Positions 33,969 to 48,759 of a stretch of DNA of 64,000 bases are shown piece after piece. A model generated the notes under the pieces. The model was not told where the DNA came from. It made no database searches and saw nothing but the letters and a program-made list of their open reading frames with translations. Position numbers and translations under genes: made by a program. Origin of the DNA: Peltaster fructicola. Lineage: Eukaryota > Ascomycota > Dothideomycetes. The stretch lies in contig CP051139.1 of the NCBI GenBank assembly GCA_001592805.2, forward strand, positions 1,178,001-1,242,000, in the 5' to 3' direction. Within the stretch, counting starts at the first letter, position 1. Each line of letters starts with the position of its first letter.

Positions 33969-34220
33969 GCGTGCAGTAAGTCATCTTCCCTGTATACAAA
34001 GACAACATCTAGACCAGAGCTCACTTACCTGCTACTATGTATCTATACACTTCTCACCGACGAACAAAACCCGTCCTGCGCATTTTAGCATGGGTGTCAT
34101 TGCATAAAATCTCACCTCGGCCGTTCCTTCCATGGTCGTGCCTACCCCAGCTGACCGCATGAGAGCATTCTCACCTCATGGTTGCCTTCTGACGCCAAAT
34201 CACTATGAACACAGTTCATC

Positions 34221-35610
34221 ATGATGGCAGGCTACGAGTCGAACCAGGGCGATGCGCAGGTTGTTGAACTTGGTCCATTCGTGATCGCTCTCGCAGCAGA
34301 AATTGTCAAGTCGAGGCCAAGCAACATCTCCTTGCAAGGTACGCTGATGTCCTCATCTGTTCTTGCTCACGGATTAATATCTAAAGAATACTTCCTTCGT
34401 GTGCTGCACACGCTCAGCAGTCGACAGGACACTGCAGTCAGCACTGGTGCCGAGAGTGGTTACTCTCCTAGTTCAACAAGTGGTAATCACCGACTACAAC
34501 AGCAGCTGGATGGACGAGATGAGCGTATCAAGGAACTCTCAGACGAGAATGCAATGCTGAGAGCGGCTCTGGCTAATTCTAGTCATCCGAACAGGCACAC
34601 TGAGCTACCGCAAGTAGCTGTGCAGTCGGCACAAGCCGACACAACATCTGAAGGCAAGTTCACCGTCGACTGCATACCATCACTGCTTACGGTGAACAGC
34701 ACAACAACTGCTCAAATATGTCTATCTGGCACACACGTTGCTTCAGCGCTCCCCTCTCAGCGACTCAAATCCACTCGGACGCTGCTTGCACGAGATCGTA
34801 AGGTCGACCGCTCATCTTCTGCAAGGTCATCGGGCGGAACACGTCCCCATGGGACAGCATAGCAGCACCAGCCTTGGGCTTGCCGACTTGAATGCATGTG
34901 CGACAGCCATGAACATCGTGTATCGTGGAATTTCAGCACTGCCAATGCCGCATGATCAGGCAAGGCTGGTGTTCACAGTGGTACAACTATACGATGACCT
35001 ACTGAGAGAGTTCACAATGTCATTGGACGCACCATCACATGAACAAATGATGGACAGCACAACAAAGCACGAGCACATCGGCTACTTGACCACACTGACA
35101 GCATTCCTGAAACATCTCCTTGACCAGCTCGATTCAAAGTTGGATTCGAACAGAAGACTCTTTGAGGGTTACGCATTCATTCTGGTTGCAGTCGTTGGTC
35201 GTCAGCTATATCCTGCGGTGTTTGGTCATGCTCGTGGGATCTCCGTTGAAGCAGAGATCCGAGCAAGCGAGTTGATGGCCGAAGAAGGCACACAGCACGA
35301 TATGAGTACAGCCGCGCCACAACTGCGCCATCTCCTCAGCTTACTGAAACACACAATCGATAAGACCTCAGCATTCCTTGATGCTTCTGATCAAACCGTA
35401 TCTGTGCTAAGAGCTCGGCTTCAACATACTCTAGTCGAGGCCATCTTTGGCCAGGGAGATATGCCGTTGCCCGTGCAGACATTACAGCTGCCGCCGATCA
35501 CTGTGCACAGCGAGGAGGCGAAGTCGACAAAACTCAACGTGACCGTTTCTGAATGGTTCGTCCAAGAGGTATGGAGCATCATAGGTTGGGATGTTATTGC
35601 GCAGCTTTAA
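34221..35610 (+). CDS. Possible Mei4/Rec24-like meiotic recombination protein
   Basis: Tentative. Proposed exons are 34221-34338, 34387-34691 and 34747-35610 (428 residues). Intron 2 is needed to join two frames. Intron 1 (48 nt) is optional because it keeps the frame. With intron 1 removed the N-terminus reads FVIALAAEIVKSRPSNISLQ then EYFLRVLHTL, which from memory resembles the start of animal MEI4 and plant PRD2 (ALA-I-SKP-S-EY-L). A short coiled coil (RDERIKELSDENAMLRAAL) and a helical C-terminal half (EGYAFILVAVVGRQLYPAVFG; WFVQEVWSIIGWDVI) follow, also in keeping with Mei4. No catalytic motif is expected or seen. Mei4 works with Rec114 on chromosome axes to promote Spo11 breaks. The gene is real with good likelihood; its identity is uncertain. 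Confidence 0.6.
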
Positions 35611-35797
35611 GGGGAACCTTCATGCTGTTGGCACAAGCTGTTCCAACTAAGAATGAAGCGATCTTCACGAGAGTCTCTATTCGAGAAGTGGGTATATATT
35701 ATCTCGTAAAAGTCTTGAACGCCTGCTGCCATGCTTGAGCCTGAGCCACCACCATGCTGTCGTTATCCTCGTCAGAACATTGATCGGTCTATACATC

Positions 35798-37176
35798 TTA
35801 TTGCTGCTGGCACTGAGCTCCACCAGGTGCGTCGTCCTCGTCGTCCTCCCAATCATCCTGGGCACGAGGATCCCCACTGCCACGACCGAAGTCCTCCATA
35901 TCCTCTACCGTCTCAAATTCCACCTCATCGACAAGGGAGCTGCTCGCTTCTCCTTTGGTGGTAGGAATCGACTTCGGTAATATGTCGCGTACTCTTGACA
36001 GATCGTTATCAGTCTTGAGCCAGCCATCTGCAGGGAACTCAACATCCACGATCAGGTAGAGATTGCCACGTGCATCGGAACGCTTGATAGGCATTCCTTC
36101 TCCAGCAACCTTGAGGATTTGACCAGGTCGTATCACCTGGCCATTAGGTTGCTGAATGTTGAGTGAGATACCACGTCCGTCGAGATGTGTAAGCACAAGT
36201 CGATTGAAGCCTGTCAATGCTTCTGCAAGAGAGATCGTGATCTCTGCCTGTAGATCAGCTCCAGCACGGTTGAAGGTTTCGTGAGGAGCCTCAACGAGCT
36301 GGAAGATGATGTCGCCAGGCTCTTCCTCGTCTGGACTCTGATCTGCCTCGCCAGCGAGCACAATTTTGTCACCTTCTCGACTTCCAGGAGGTATGTAGAG
36401 CTCCAAGATGCTCTTCTGCTGTACAGTGCGGACGCCCTTGCACTTCTTGCACTTATCCTTATCGGCATAAAACTTGCCCAGTCCATTGCAGGTGCTGCAC
36501 GCCACCGTCTCTTGAGTGACAAGGCCGGGTCCTACGGGACGAAGTCTGGTCTGCATTCCGCGACCTTTACAAGTGCCGCATTCCTTTGGCTTGGCCTTCT
36601 CTTTACCACCTGAGCCACTGCACTGCGAGCAGATGACCTTCTTTGTGCTGGCGAACTTCGTGCTCTTGCCCTTGTACAGATCTTCCAATGTCACTTCGTA
36701 TGCCTGTTGCTCACTGGCACCTTTCTGTCGCCTTCTTCCAGGTCTTGGAGCACCGCCTGGAAATCCGCCTCCCATGCCAAACATCTGCGCCAGCATGTCG
36801 TCTAGATCTGGGCCTTGTCCAGGCATGCCGCCTGCACCCTTGTCAAAGGCAGCCATGCCATGTTGATCGTACAGTGCTCGGGTCTGGTCGTCGCTAAGAA
36901 TCTCATACGCCTGCGAGACGGCCTTGAACTTGATCTCGGCTTCTTCTCGCTGCTCGGGCTGTACTTTGTCGGGGTGCGAGGACAAGGCTGCCTGGGCTTC
37001 TGTGTCAGAGGAGGAGCAAATCTGTGCTCTGGATTTACTGACCTTGTGATATGCTTTCTTGATCTCGACCTTAGTAGCGCCCTTGCTGATGCTCAAGACC
37101 TCTGTACCAGTTAGTGCATGCAAACACGAGACACCAGCAACCACTTACCATAGAGGTCGATTTCTTCGGCGCTCAT
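35798..37176 (-). CDS. Type I DnaJ/Hsp40 co-chaperone with CaaX-like end
   Basis: Class A J-protein that stimulates Hsp70. Exons in gene order are 37176-37149, 37101-37043 and 36991-35798, with 47- and 51-nt introns, giving 426 residues. The J-domain starts MSAEEIDLYEVL, with HPDK at residues 35-38. A glycine-rich linker contains FGMGGGFPGG. The cysteine-rich zinc domain has four CxxCxGxG-like repeats (CSQCSGSGG, CGTCKGRG, CSTCNGLG, CKKCKG). The C-terminal substrate domains and an acidic tail end in CQQQ, which may be farnesylated as in Ydj1. Between Ydj1 and Xdj1 I lean to Xdj1-type because of the divergent first zinc repeats and acidic tail, without certainty. Confidence 0.93.
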
Positions 37177-37374
37177 GGCTGCTTGGCTATGCTGTGAGGT
37201 CTTGCAGGACTCAGCTACGATGAAGACAACGAGGATCGGGAATATATGTCTGTTGTGTGTGAAGCAGCGACGACATGTGTATGTATACCTCTACAAGTCT
37301 TTCTACTATAGCCGTCATCAAAAATACTCTTAGCGCCGGCGATTGTCGCGTCAAACACCGACCGCATCAAATGA

Positions 37375-39351
<1,977 letters not shown>

Positions 39352-39634
39352 TGGACAATGGTCGACCTGAGCATCGTGTATTGTATGTAACATAATATGG
39401 CATCGCGCATTTCGAGTGCGACGAACGTGATAAGTGCTGTTGTGCAAAGGTGCAAGTCAGCCGACGCAATCTTGGCGCTGGTCCGAGCGCACACACCACA
39501 CGACATCGTCCATTGTGGGCGGAAGCGCAGAAAGTCGACTTTTCTCACCTCATCTATACCCATCACACACACAGGACAAGGTTTGTCGCTCCTTGCAACA
39601 CAGCATACACATTGACTTACGTCGTTCTTCGAAG

Positions 39635-40201
39635 ATGGTCGCCGCAAAGAGCCACGTCACAATTGTGAAGAAGCGCACTGCGCACTTCAACCGCCACCAG
39701 AGCGACCGCTTCATGCGCGTTGGAGCCAGCTGGCGCAAACCAAAGGGTATTGACAACCGTGTTCGACGACGATTCAAGGGCCAGGCTGCTATGCCAAAGG
39801 TGTGTCGACCCCGAAGTGATGGAAGGGCGAAGTGGGAACATACAAGACATGAGGAGGGAGAATGAGCTATAAACCATGGGATATCTTTGTCGAGAGTAAT
39901 GTGCTGACTATCTGTCTTCAGATTGGTTACGGAAACAACAAGAAGACTCGACACTTGACACCATCCGGCCACAAGGTTTTCCTCGTGAACAACATCCGAG
40001 ACCTTGAGCTTCTCCTCATGCACAACAAGACCTACGCTGCAGAGTGAGTGCATGCAGCTGACTAGCAAAGGCGGTGCTAACAAAATGGCCAGGATCGCAC
40101 ACGCAGTCAGCTCACGAAAGAGGATAGAAATTGTGTCCCGAGCAAAGCAGCTTGGCGTCAAGGTCACTAACGGCAAGGCCAAGCTTTCAACTGAGGCGTA
40201 G
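39635..40201 (+). CDS. RPL32: Cytosolic ribosomal protein eL32
   Basis: Large-subunit ribosomal protein. Exons 39635-39799, 39922-40043 and 40093-40201 (introns 122 and 49 nt) give 131 residues, the standard length. Strong identity markers are [71 protein letters not shown] and [20 protein letters not shown]. The first intron is longer than the local norm, as often in fungal ribosomal genes. It is convergent with MRT4. Confidence 0.97.
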
Positions 40202-40434
40202 ATGAGCATCTGAGACGACGAAGTTTGTGGCATGGGCATTCAGAAATTCATGGAGCCGGCGGCGTTACATGTCTGCAAGAGCAGAACATATGCAGTCATT
40301 GCAATGGGTTATATGTGCTAGATCATCAAATGAGAATGAATGGCTATGCACGCCAAAGGTTTGAACCCTCCCAACGCCGTCGCTAAAGTGATCATAATGC
40401 TCATCAACAATATTCTCTCACCCAACCCAGCGCA

Positions 40435-41187
40435 TCATTCGTCATCTTCATCAGTATCCATCTCTGGTCCTGCATTGTCGGCGCGTGACACGTCGAGCAC
40501 GGTGACTTCCGATGACCCAGCACTCCAGTATGCCACCAGCCGCACTCGGAACTCTGCTGTAGCGATGCCGAAGATCTTCAGTAGTGCTGTCTGGTCTGAA
40601 CTCATAATCTTGCCTTCTTTGCAGATTGTGTATGGAGCGTCGAGCATGACTTTGCCCTTGTCAAGCCTTGTCGGCATACCCCATTTACGGATGGTGGTCT
40701 CCAAGGAATGTGGGATGGCAGTGTCGTCTTCTTGTGGCATTCGTCCTCCTGTGCTGTAGACAACACCTTCTGGTATAACGACAGTTTCTGTGGCTGCAGA
40801 TCCTGCTCTTGCATAGTCCATCTGCACAAACTCATCGAAATATTGAGAGATCTCCGCCGGACTCTTGTTCGTGCACAGTAGACCAACATTGCCCTTCAAA
40901 TGCTTGCCCAATTTTCGCAATCCTGGTGCATGCTCGTCCTCTTCGGTAGAACCGAGTGCTTTAGCCATAACCTTAGTCTTGCCAAAGAACAGTCGCGAGT
41001 CAGAGAATGTCTGTCGGATGTCCTTGAGGTATGTATTCCGCATGTTCTCGACACTAAAGACAAAAATGTGCTGATACTCGTCGACAGCATCGTGGACGGC
41101 CTGGTAGAGCGTCTGACTTCGTTCCTTGGAAGGCTTCTTCTGCACCTGAGAGGTGTGCACCACACGCGCTCGCTTTGACTTTGGCAT
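40435..41187 (-). CDS. MRT4: Ribosome assembly factor Mrt4
   Basis: Nuclear paralogue of the stalk protein uL10 (P0) that holds its site on pre-60S particles until it is exchanged. Single exon, 250 residues. The start MPKSKRARVVHTSQVQKK is typical, followed by SVENMRNTYLKDIRQTFSDSRLFFGKTKVMAKALG, VGLLCTNKSPAEISQYF and WGMPTRLDKGKVML. It lacks the acidic P-protein-binding C-terminus of P0 except for a short DTDEDDE end. An in-frame upstream codon at 41235 is not needed. A 206-bp gap separates it from the divergent MDM10. Confidence 0.94.
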   Translation of the reverse strand: MPKSKRARVVHTSQVQKKPSKERSQTLYQAVHDAVDEYQHIFVFSVENMRNTYLKDIRQTFSDSRLFFGKTKVMAKALGSTEEDEHAPGLRKLGKHLKGNVGLLCTNKSPAEISQYFDEFVQMDYARAGSAATETVVIPEGVVYSTGGRMPQEDDTAIPHSLETTIRKWGMPTRLDKGKVMLDAPYTICKEGKIMSSDQTALLKIFGIATAEFRVRLVAYWSAGSSEVTVLDVSRADNAGPEMDTDEDDE

Positions 41188-41393
41188 TGTTGCTGTCAGA
41201 TGTGTCGTCGGATAATGTAGATCGAGTATTTGCACAGCAATGCCAGAAAATGTTCAAGAATTTTGGAAAGACTGCGGAATTGAAGCCGCACGCCATCTCA
41301 TGTATATACAGCATGAAGAAGCTCTGCAGAGCGACAATATCGATATGAAGCACAGGAGCATGCGATGACGCGGGAGGTAGCACAGCAGTCATC

Positions 41394-42599
41394 ATGCTGG
41401 ACTTCATGGACTATATCCAAGCCTCGTTCACATCGGCGACGAGATGGGACGTAGACAACAGCTACGCCTCCTTAACGACAACAGCCGCGCATCTTCTCGA
41501 CTTCTACATTCCAAATGGCGCACGACTACAGGTATCGTCCTTGTCGAGTCCAAACTTCGCTACGAGCTATACTCTGGGTAGCAAGGGCGTTGTTGATGGC
41601 TCTATGAGCTTCTTGTACTCAAGTCTTGGCCTAAACATCGCAGGTCGAACGACAGATGTGCGGTTACGAAACCTTGTTCGAGGCTATCGATATGTAGCAG
41701 CTCTTCGCAAGGCAGACGATGGGTTCTTCACTTCTCTTCAGCCTGGTAGGGCTCAACGAGATACGCTTCTTCATGGTCGTCTCTATCTTCCAGCTTCGAC
41801 TCTCCACGCGATGTACCTTCGTCGCCTCTCGCCAACCAGACTCCTGAGGATCACTGCAGTGTCTGACTCCAGCTTACCTACTGGAGGCACGATACTGGCA
41901 CAGTTGTCCAACGACCAAGGCAAGTACAGTCATGAGTATCTGTGGTCGACAGACAGCTCTCTTCTAGGAGTTCGTGGTCTGTACAACTTTGGCTTTGACC
42001 CTCGCAATCCGGATCGTCCATCAAATCGTCCTCCTCAGCATCCGTGGGATCACCAGGACGGCAGACTCAGCCTTGGGGCAGAGTTGTTCTTCTCACCACT
42101 GAACAAATCTGGTGGACTGAGCACGGGACTTCGATTTACCACACTACCAATCCATACTGGCACGCCTTACACCATGACTCTGACCTTGAATCCTCTGATG
42201 GGCAATCTTAGCTCAACATATGCCGTCAAAGCAGGCAGGAATCTTTCGCTATGCTCCAAGTTCGACTTCAACGTCTACAGCTACGAGAGCGATGTGACTG
42301 TTGGTCTTGAGCTGTGGCGTCAAAAAAAGGCCGAGAACGAAGCTGCTTGGGCGAAGAAAATGATCCGGCAAGGCTGGGAGAGCACGCTGCAGCCAGCAAT
42401 CACCGATGCAACACGTTTTGCTGCACTCGACGATGCCAGTAGCGTTGTAAAGGCACGCATCGGCATTGATGGTCAGGTCGGCCTGCTTTGGGAAGGCAAA
42501 GTCAAAGAGTTGCTTCTCAGTCTTGGTGCTTCGGTCAATTTGAAGCATAGGGATCACCTGCTTGGTACCTTTGGATGCGAGATCAGCTATTCGAGCTGA
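41394..42599 (+). CDS. MDM10: Mdm10, ERMES and SAM complex beta-barrel protein
   Basis: Outer-mitochondrial-membrane beta barrel of the ER-mitochondria tether ERMES, also found with the SAM complex. Single exon, 401 residues. It opens with MLDFMDYIQASFTSATRWD, then LTTTAAHLLDFYIPNGARLQVSSLSSPNFATSYTLG, a family signature, and contains repeated amphipathic strands (GELFFSPLNKSGGLSTGLRF-like) with a closing KHRDHLLGTFGCEISYSS strand. As expected there is no cleavable presequence. The insert with RNPDRPSNRPPQHPW in the middle is a variable loop in fungi. Confidence 0.95.
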   Translation: MLDFMDYIQASFTSATRWDVDNSYASLTTTAAHLLDFYIPNGARLQVSSLSSPNFATSYTLGSKGVVDGSMSFLYSSLGLNIAGRTTDVRLRNLVRGYRYVAALRKADDGFFTSLQPGRAQRDTLLHGRLYLPASTLHAMYLRRLSPTRLLRITAVSDSSLPTGGTILAQLSNDQGKYSHEYLWSTDSSLLGVRGLYNFGFDPRNPDRPSNRPPQHPWDHQDGRLSLGAELFFSPLNKSGGLSTGLRFTTLPIHTGTPYTMTLTLNPLMGNLSSTYAVKAGRNLSLCSKFDFNVYSYESDVTVGLELWRQKKAENEAAWAKKMIRQGWESTLQPAITDATRFAALDDASSVVKARIGIDGQVGLLWEGKVKELLLSLGASVNLKHRDHLLGTFGCEISYSS

Positions 42600-42947
42600 C
42601 GGAGGTGTTGTTTGTCACCGATTGAGAAGATATACCCATGCATAGTAATATAGATAATGTACACATACCATGAGGCTCAAGCTCGCTGCTATCTCATGCG
42701 GCTCTTGCGTTGCTTAGGGAACCACGCTAAAAACAACGCGCACGACAAACGCCCAACCAGCGCATCTCTGGAACGGCGCATTGAGCATCAGAAGGCACTA
42801 CACAACGCACCAGTGCTAACTCTGACGATATGGTCAATGTTTCTTTCCCTGCGCAAGCGATCTGATTCCGCTCTTGACGACATCTACTATGAATTGAGCA
42901 AACGGACATTCATCGCATCGTTGCATGAGCAGCAAGATAACAACGAC
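42600..42947. other. Intergenic region, MDM10 to kinesin
   Basis: About 350 bp. The kinesin frame stays open upstream to about 42657, so an N-terminal extension cannot be excluded, but the extension shows no kinesin features. No other gene is seen. Confidence 0.5.
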
Positions 42948-44815
42948 ATGGCAGGACGCGCATTGACAACACCTGATCTGCATGCATATCAGCCGACGAC
43001 GAGCCTAGCTCGTTTGCGAGGCGGCGAACCATTCAATGAGGCTCTCGACTCTCGACCTTCGACTCCTCTCGGCGCAGATGCTGGCAATGTCAAGGTGGTT
43101 GTGCGCGTGCGGAAGTTTGTCAAGAGAGGTGAGCGTCTAGCGACTCTGCGAAGTACTACACTGACTGTATGGCAGAGCTCGACAAGCAATTGCCATGTAT
43201 CATTCGCATGAACGCTTCCACACAAGAGACACGCCTCCTGACTCCAGTCGTCTCGCAGTCCGATCTAAGAAACACAAAGAAGTACGAAGAGCGGTCGTTC
43301 ACATTCGATAAGTCCTTCTGGTCTCATGACGAAGAAGATGCGCACTTCGCACATCAGCAAGACATCTATGCTAGCTTCGGCGAGGAGTTCCTGGACCATA
43401 ATTTCGATGGCTATCACACATGTATCTTTGCATACGGACAAACCGGATCTGGCAAGTCTTACACGATGATGGGCACGCAGGACCAGCCAGGACTCATTCC
43501 GAGGACATGCAGTGGACTATTCGAGCGCATTGAAAGCGAGCAGAACAGCAGTATAACGTACAAAGTCCATGTCTCGTACTTCGAGATCTACAATGAGCGC
43601 GTGAAGGACCTACTGGCACCCAAAGCAGATCCCCCAACATACTTGAAGATCCGAGAGAGCAAAGCAGACGGTGTATACGTACAGAACCTCACAGATGAGC
43701 CTGTCAAGTGTTACGAGGATATTGAACGACTGATGAAGATTGGCGATCTCAATCGAACCACAGCAGCGACAAAGATGAACGATACTTCATCGCGAAGTCA
43801 TGCAGTCTTCACACTGACTCTAAAGCAAATCCAGCATGACCTCAGTTCGGACAGCACGATCGAACGTCTTGCACGAATGCGTCTGGTCGATCTCGCTGGC
43901 TCCGAGAGAGCAGGACGCACAGAAGCAACAGGCCAACGACTACGCGAAGGAGGAAACATCAACCAGTCTCTGACTACTCTGGGAAGAGTCATTGCTGCCC
44001 TTGCAGACCCAAATCGGCACAAGCTCATGAGGAACGATGCACAGAACACGACCAAACGACGAGCTGGTGTTGTCCCATATCGTGACTCTGTCCTGACCTG
44101 GATTCTGAAGGAGTCGCTGGGCGGCAATTCCAAGACCGCCATGGTGGCTTGCATCAGTCCCACAGACTACGAGGAGACTCTCTCAACGCTACGATATGCT
44201 GACCAGGCCAAACGCATCCGTACTCGCGCAACAGTCAATCAAGACAGTCTCAGTGCTGCAGAACGTGACGCAAAGATCATCGAGATGCAGGAGACAATCA
44301 AGCAGCTGCAACTGTCTGTCAATGCAGCAGCAACAAGGAAGCGAGATGAGGCCGATCGTGCTCGCGACGAGCTAGAGGACTACCAGCGCCAGGTCAGCCT
44401 CATGCAACGAGCCATGGAAGAGAATCGTGCTGTCAGCGAAGTCAAGATCCGTGCTCTCACCATGGAGGTCGATGAACTTCGACCGCAGAATCAAGCATTG
44501 CGGCTCGAGGTTGAAGCACTGCGTCGACATCTTGCCCTTGCTGTCGGTGAGCTCAAGAACCCGATCATCGTGCCGAAGGAGCTCAGGATACCTCGTGAGA
44601 AAGAGAATTACGAGCCGACAGACGACGGAGAGGACGACGGCAGCGACAGCGGCATGGGCGATAGTGTGGACGGCAGCGAAGCAGACTGGGAGGGCGCTTT
44701 CGACCACGATGATGTCCAAGCTGAGCTTCATGGCTTGCTCAGTGATCTGAGTCTCTTCAAGAAGAAAGTGCAAGATGACAAGGCAAGGTTTCCTTATGCT
44801 CAACAAGACGTTTAG
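42948..44815 (+). CDS. Short kinesin-3-type motor protein
   Basis: Microtubule motor with an N-terminal motor domain. Exons 42948-43128 and 43176-44815 (47-nt intron) give 606 residues. Motor elements: VKVVVRVRKFVKRE (strand 1), YGQTGSGKSYTMMG (P-loop), NDTSSRSHAVFTLTL (switch I), LVDLAGSERAGRTEATGQRLREGGNINQSL (switch II) and LGGNSKTAMVACISPTDYEETLSTLRYA. The motor resembles kinesin-3 (Unc104/KIF1), but the protein ends after a coiled coil and an acidic tail, with no FHA or PH domain. Some fungi carry such a short kinesin-3 in addition to the full-length vesicle motor. Its cargo is unknown. Confidence 0.9.
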
Positions 44816-44890
44816 TCTCGTCGTTCAATAATTTGTAGCGTTCTCGTATGTCACGACCATCACGAACACGGATCTTCCAGCTTCACTGGT

Positions 44891-46495
44891 TTACTCGTCT
44901 ACCCAAGTGATTCCTGCTCCGTCGTCCCTAGGCCTTGTCTTGCGAGTGAGAATCTCGGCAACCTTCTCCTGGACACCAACCTTAGCGTTCGACTTGTCTA
45001 CGAAGTGCTTGATCACTTTCGCGTTGGTCGAGCCACCAGACGATTGCACGAATGCGCCAACTTCGCGCTCTGTTGGCAAGCCGATCCATGCATGTGGATA
45101 GCTTGTGTAGTCGGCACTGTCACCAGTCTTGAGTAGCTGCAGTACAGATTTTGAGGGAAAGAAGCTGTCCACATCATCCTTCGGCACTTGAGCTGCTGAG
45201 TCTGGCTTCCACTGTGGCGTCGTCCTTGGCTTGCGAATGAGTAGTGACGAGACGCCTTCCACAAAGTCAGGATGACGCATGAAGCGTGCAGCGATCTGGT
45301 GCTCCTTGCGGAACGTCTGTGCAATTGACCACTCTCGCCCTCTTCGCAGTTGCTGTATCGTGACCAGGACAGATGTTGGTGAGCGTTGCAATATCGTTTT
45401 TCTTTGTTCTTCTTCGCCCACTCATGCACTTCCTCGCTGGCATGTTCAGTCACTGAGACGTCATCGAGCGCAGTCATGATCTCGGCATATGAGTGAGTTT
45501 GTTGGAAGACGAAGTCAACGGCCTCTCGGATCGGGCCTGAGACAGGGGCAGAAATTGGCTGATCGTGAGGGAGGCCTGTGTTGAATTCCTCGATAGTTGC
45601 GTTCACGATCTGTAGGCGGTGCTGGAAGCTGTCGTTGTCGCGGAACTTGAGTTCAGAGAATCGAGCCTCGAGATCTGGAAGCGACGAGGAGTGTAGGTAG
45701 TGTGTTGCAATGCCAGAGTAGCTTTGAAAACATTAGCGATTGCGATCAGAGAAGAAGGACTACTCACAAGACATTGACGCCCTTGAGTTGCTCTGATGTC
45801 AGTGCAAGATAGAGTCCCAGAGCGCCGTCCATGCGTGGTAGGAAGAAGCCTGCGCCAACATCTGGGAAGAGTCCAATCGTGGTTTCAGGCATAGCGAATA
45901 CAGTGTTCTCCGTAGCTATCCGAAACGGTGCGTGTACGCTGAGACCAACACCACCGCCCATAGTGATGCCATCTATGAATGCCACATATGGCTTGCTGTA
46001 TGTTGCAATGTAGTGATCCAGTTGGTATTCTAGCGCGAAGTAATCTGTGCTGGCCTGCTGTCCTTCCGCGGTGTTGTTCTGCTCTGCCAGTGCAGCCACA
46101 TCTCCTCCTGCGCAAAATGCTCGACCTTCACCCTTTATTACTACGACATTGGCCAGATGTGACTTGTCCCATTCTTGCATGCGTGGAAGGATCTTGCGGA
46201 TCATGCTGCCATTGAGCGAGTTGAGCTTCTTCGGTCGATTGAGCTGTATGCTTCGAAGGCCGTAAAGACTGCTGAAGAGCACATCGTTCGGCTCATCGCC
46301 AGGCAGCTCTTTGATCACTGGTGGTGAGGTTGCATATGACGCAGACTATGCTTGAGAATTAGCAGCCGCAGTCGCTAGATGGATTGCACATACTTGTGAA
46401 GCGCCATTGCCAACGGCTGGGTCGAGGATCTTCGCTCGAAGAGGCATGACGATATGCCTGTACGGTGTCCGTGGCGACAAGAGTCGCAGAAGCAT
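44891..46495 (-). CDS. EHD3: 3-hydroxyisobutyryl-CoA hydrolase, mitochondrial (apparent frameshift)
   Basis: Crotonase-fold enzyme of valine breakdown. Exons in gene order are about 46495-46394, 46351-45768 and 45721-44891; the acceptor at 46351 is less certain than the others. The presequence MLLRLLSPRTPYRHIVM suits mitochondria. Conserved blocks: SIQLNRPKKLNSL, VVIKGEGRAFCAGGDVAAL, YVAFIDGITMGGGVGLS, FAMPETTIGLFPDVGAGFFLPR and GIATHYL. Within exon 3 the frame changes at a T5 run (45397-45401; A5 on the gene strand) between EWAKKNKEK and TILQRSPTSVLVTI. Both sides match the family, and one extra A would join them. It is either a sequence/assembly error, a recent mutation, or programmed slippage. 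No intron can explain it without loss of conserved sequence. Confidence 0.85.
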
Positions 46496-48293
<1,798 letters not shown>

Positions 48294-48759
48294 GAGTGAG
48301 ATCACGATCGTGGTACAGCATGTAGTCCTTTCAAGGGCTGCTGCTGCTGCCTTTCTACCAATGTATTAGCTATTACTGTACATTGGTGACTGGGAAAGGG
48401 TAGTGAAAAGCATAGCCTGGCGTCAAATTTGTCTGTATACATAGAACAATCATACCCTTGGTATCAGTGTAACAACCCATCTCATCTCAACTCATCTCAA
48501 TGCTTCCCATTCCGTCACTCGAAGCTGTGAGCACTCTGCGTTGCTTCAATAGCGCTGTAGTGGTGTAGATTTCGAGCCACAGCGCCGGCTTGCAGGCAGC
48601 AGAGTATCGATTGGCTACTGCAGCATTTATCTTGGTATTTTGCTTAGCAAAGCACTCAAGCTTTCACAAGAGTCTACTATATCTCAAGCGTTACTCAGGC
48701 AGTGTACCAGCAGACTTCATCAACTCAGAGGCAAGCTATTCAACAATCACAACTACAAC
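48294..48759. other. Intergenic region, TUF1 to MAPEG gene
   Basis: About 465 bp with the TUF1 3' end and MAPEG promoter. Contains a small CATCTCAACT-type duplication near 48478-48500. No other gene is seen. Confidence 0.5.

Noticed and set aside
34655-34746. GC-AG intron (AAG|GCAAGT) in the Mei4-like gene
   Set aside because: The GT donor at 34692 with the acceptor at 34746 gives a 55-nt phase-0 intron of normal type, so the GC donor is not needed.
40355-40380. tRNA-like T-loop sequence (GGTTTGAACC)
   Set aside because: No acceptor stem, D-arm or anticodon arm can be paired around it by eye.
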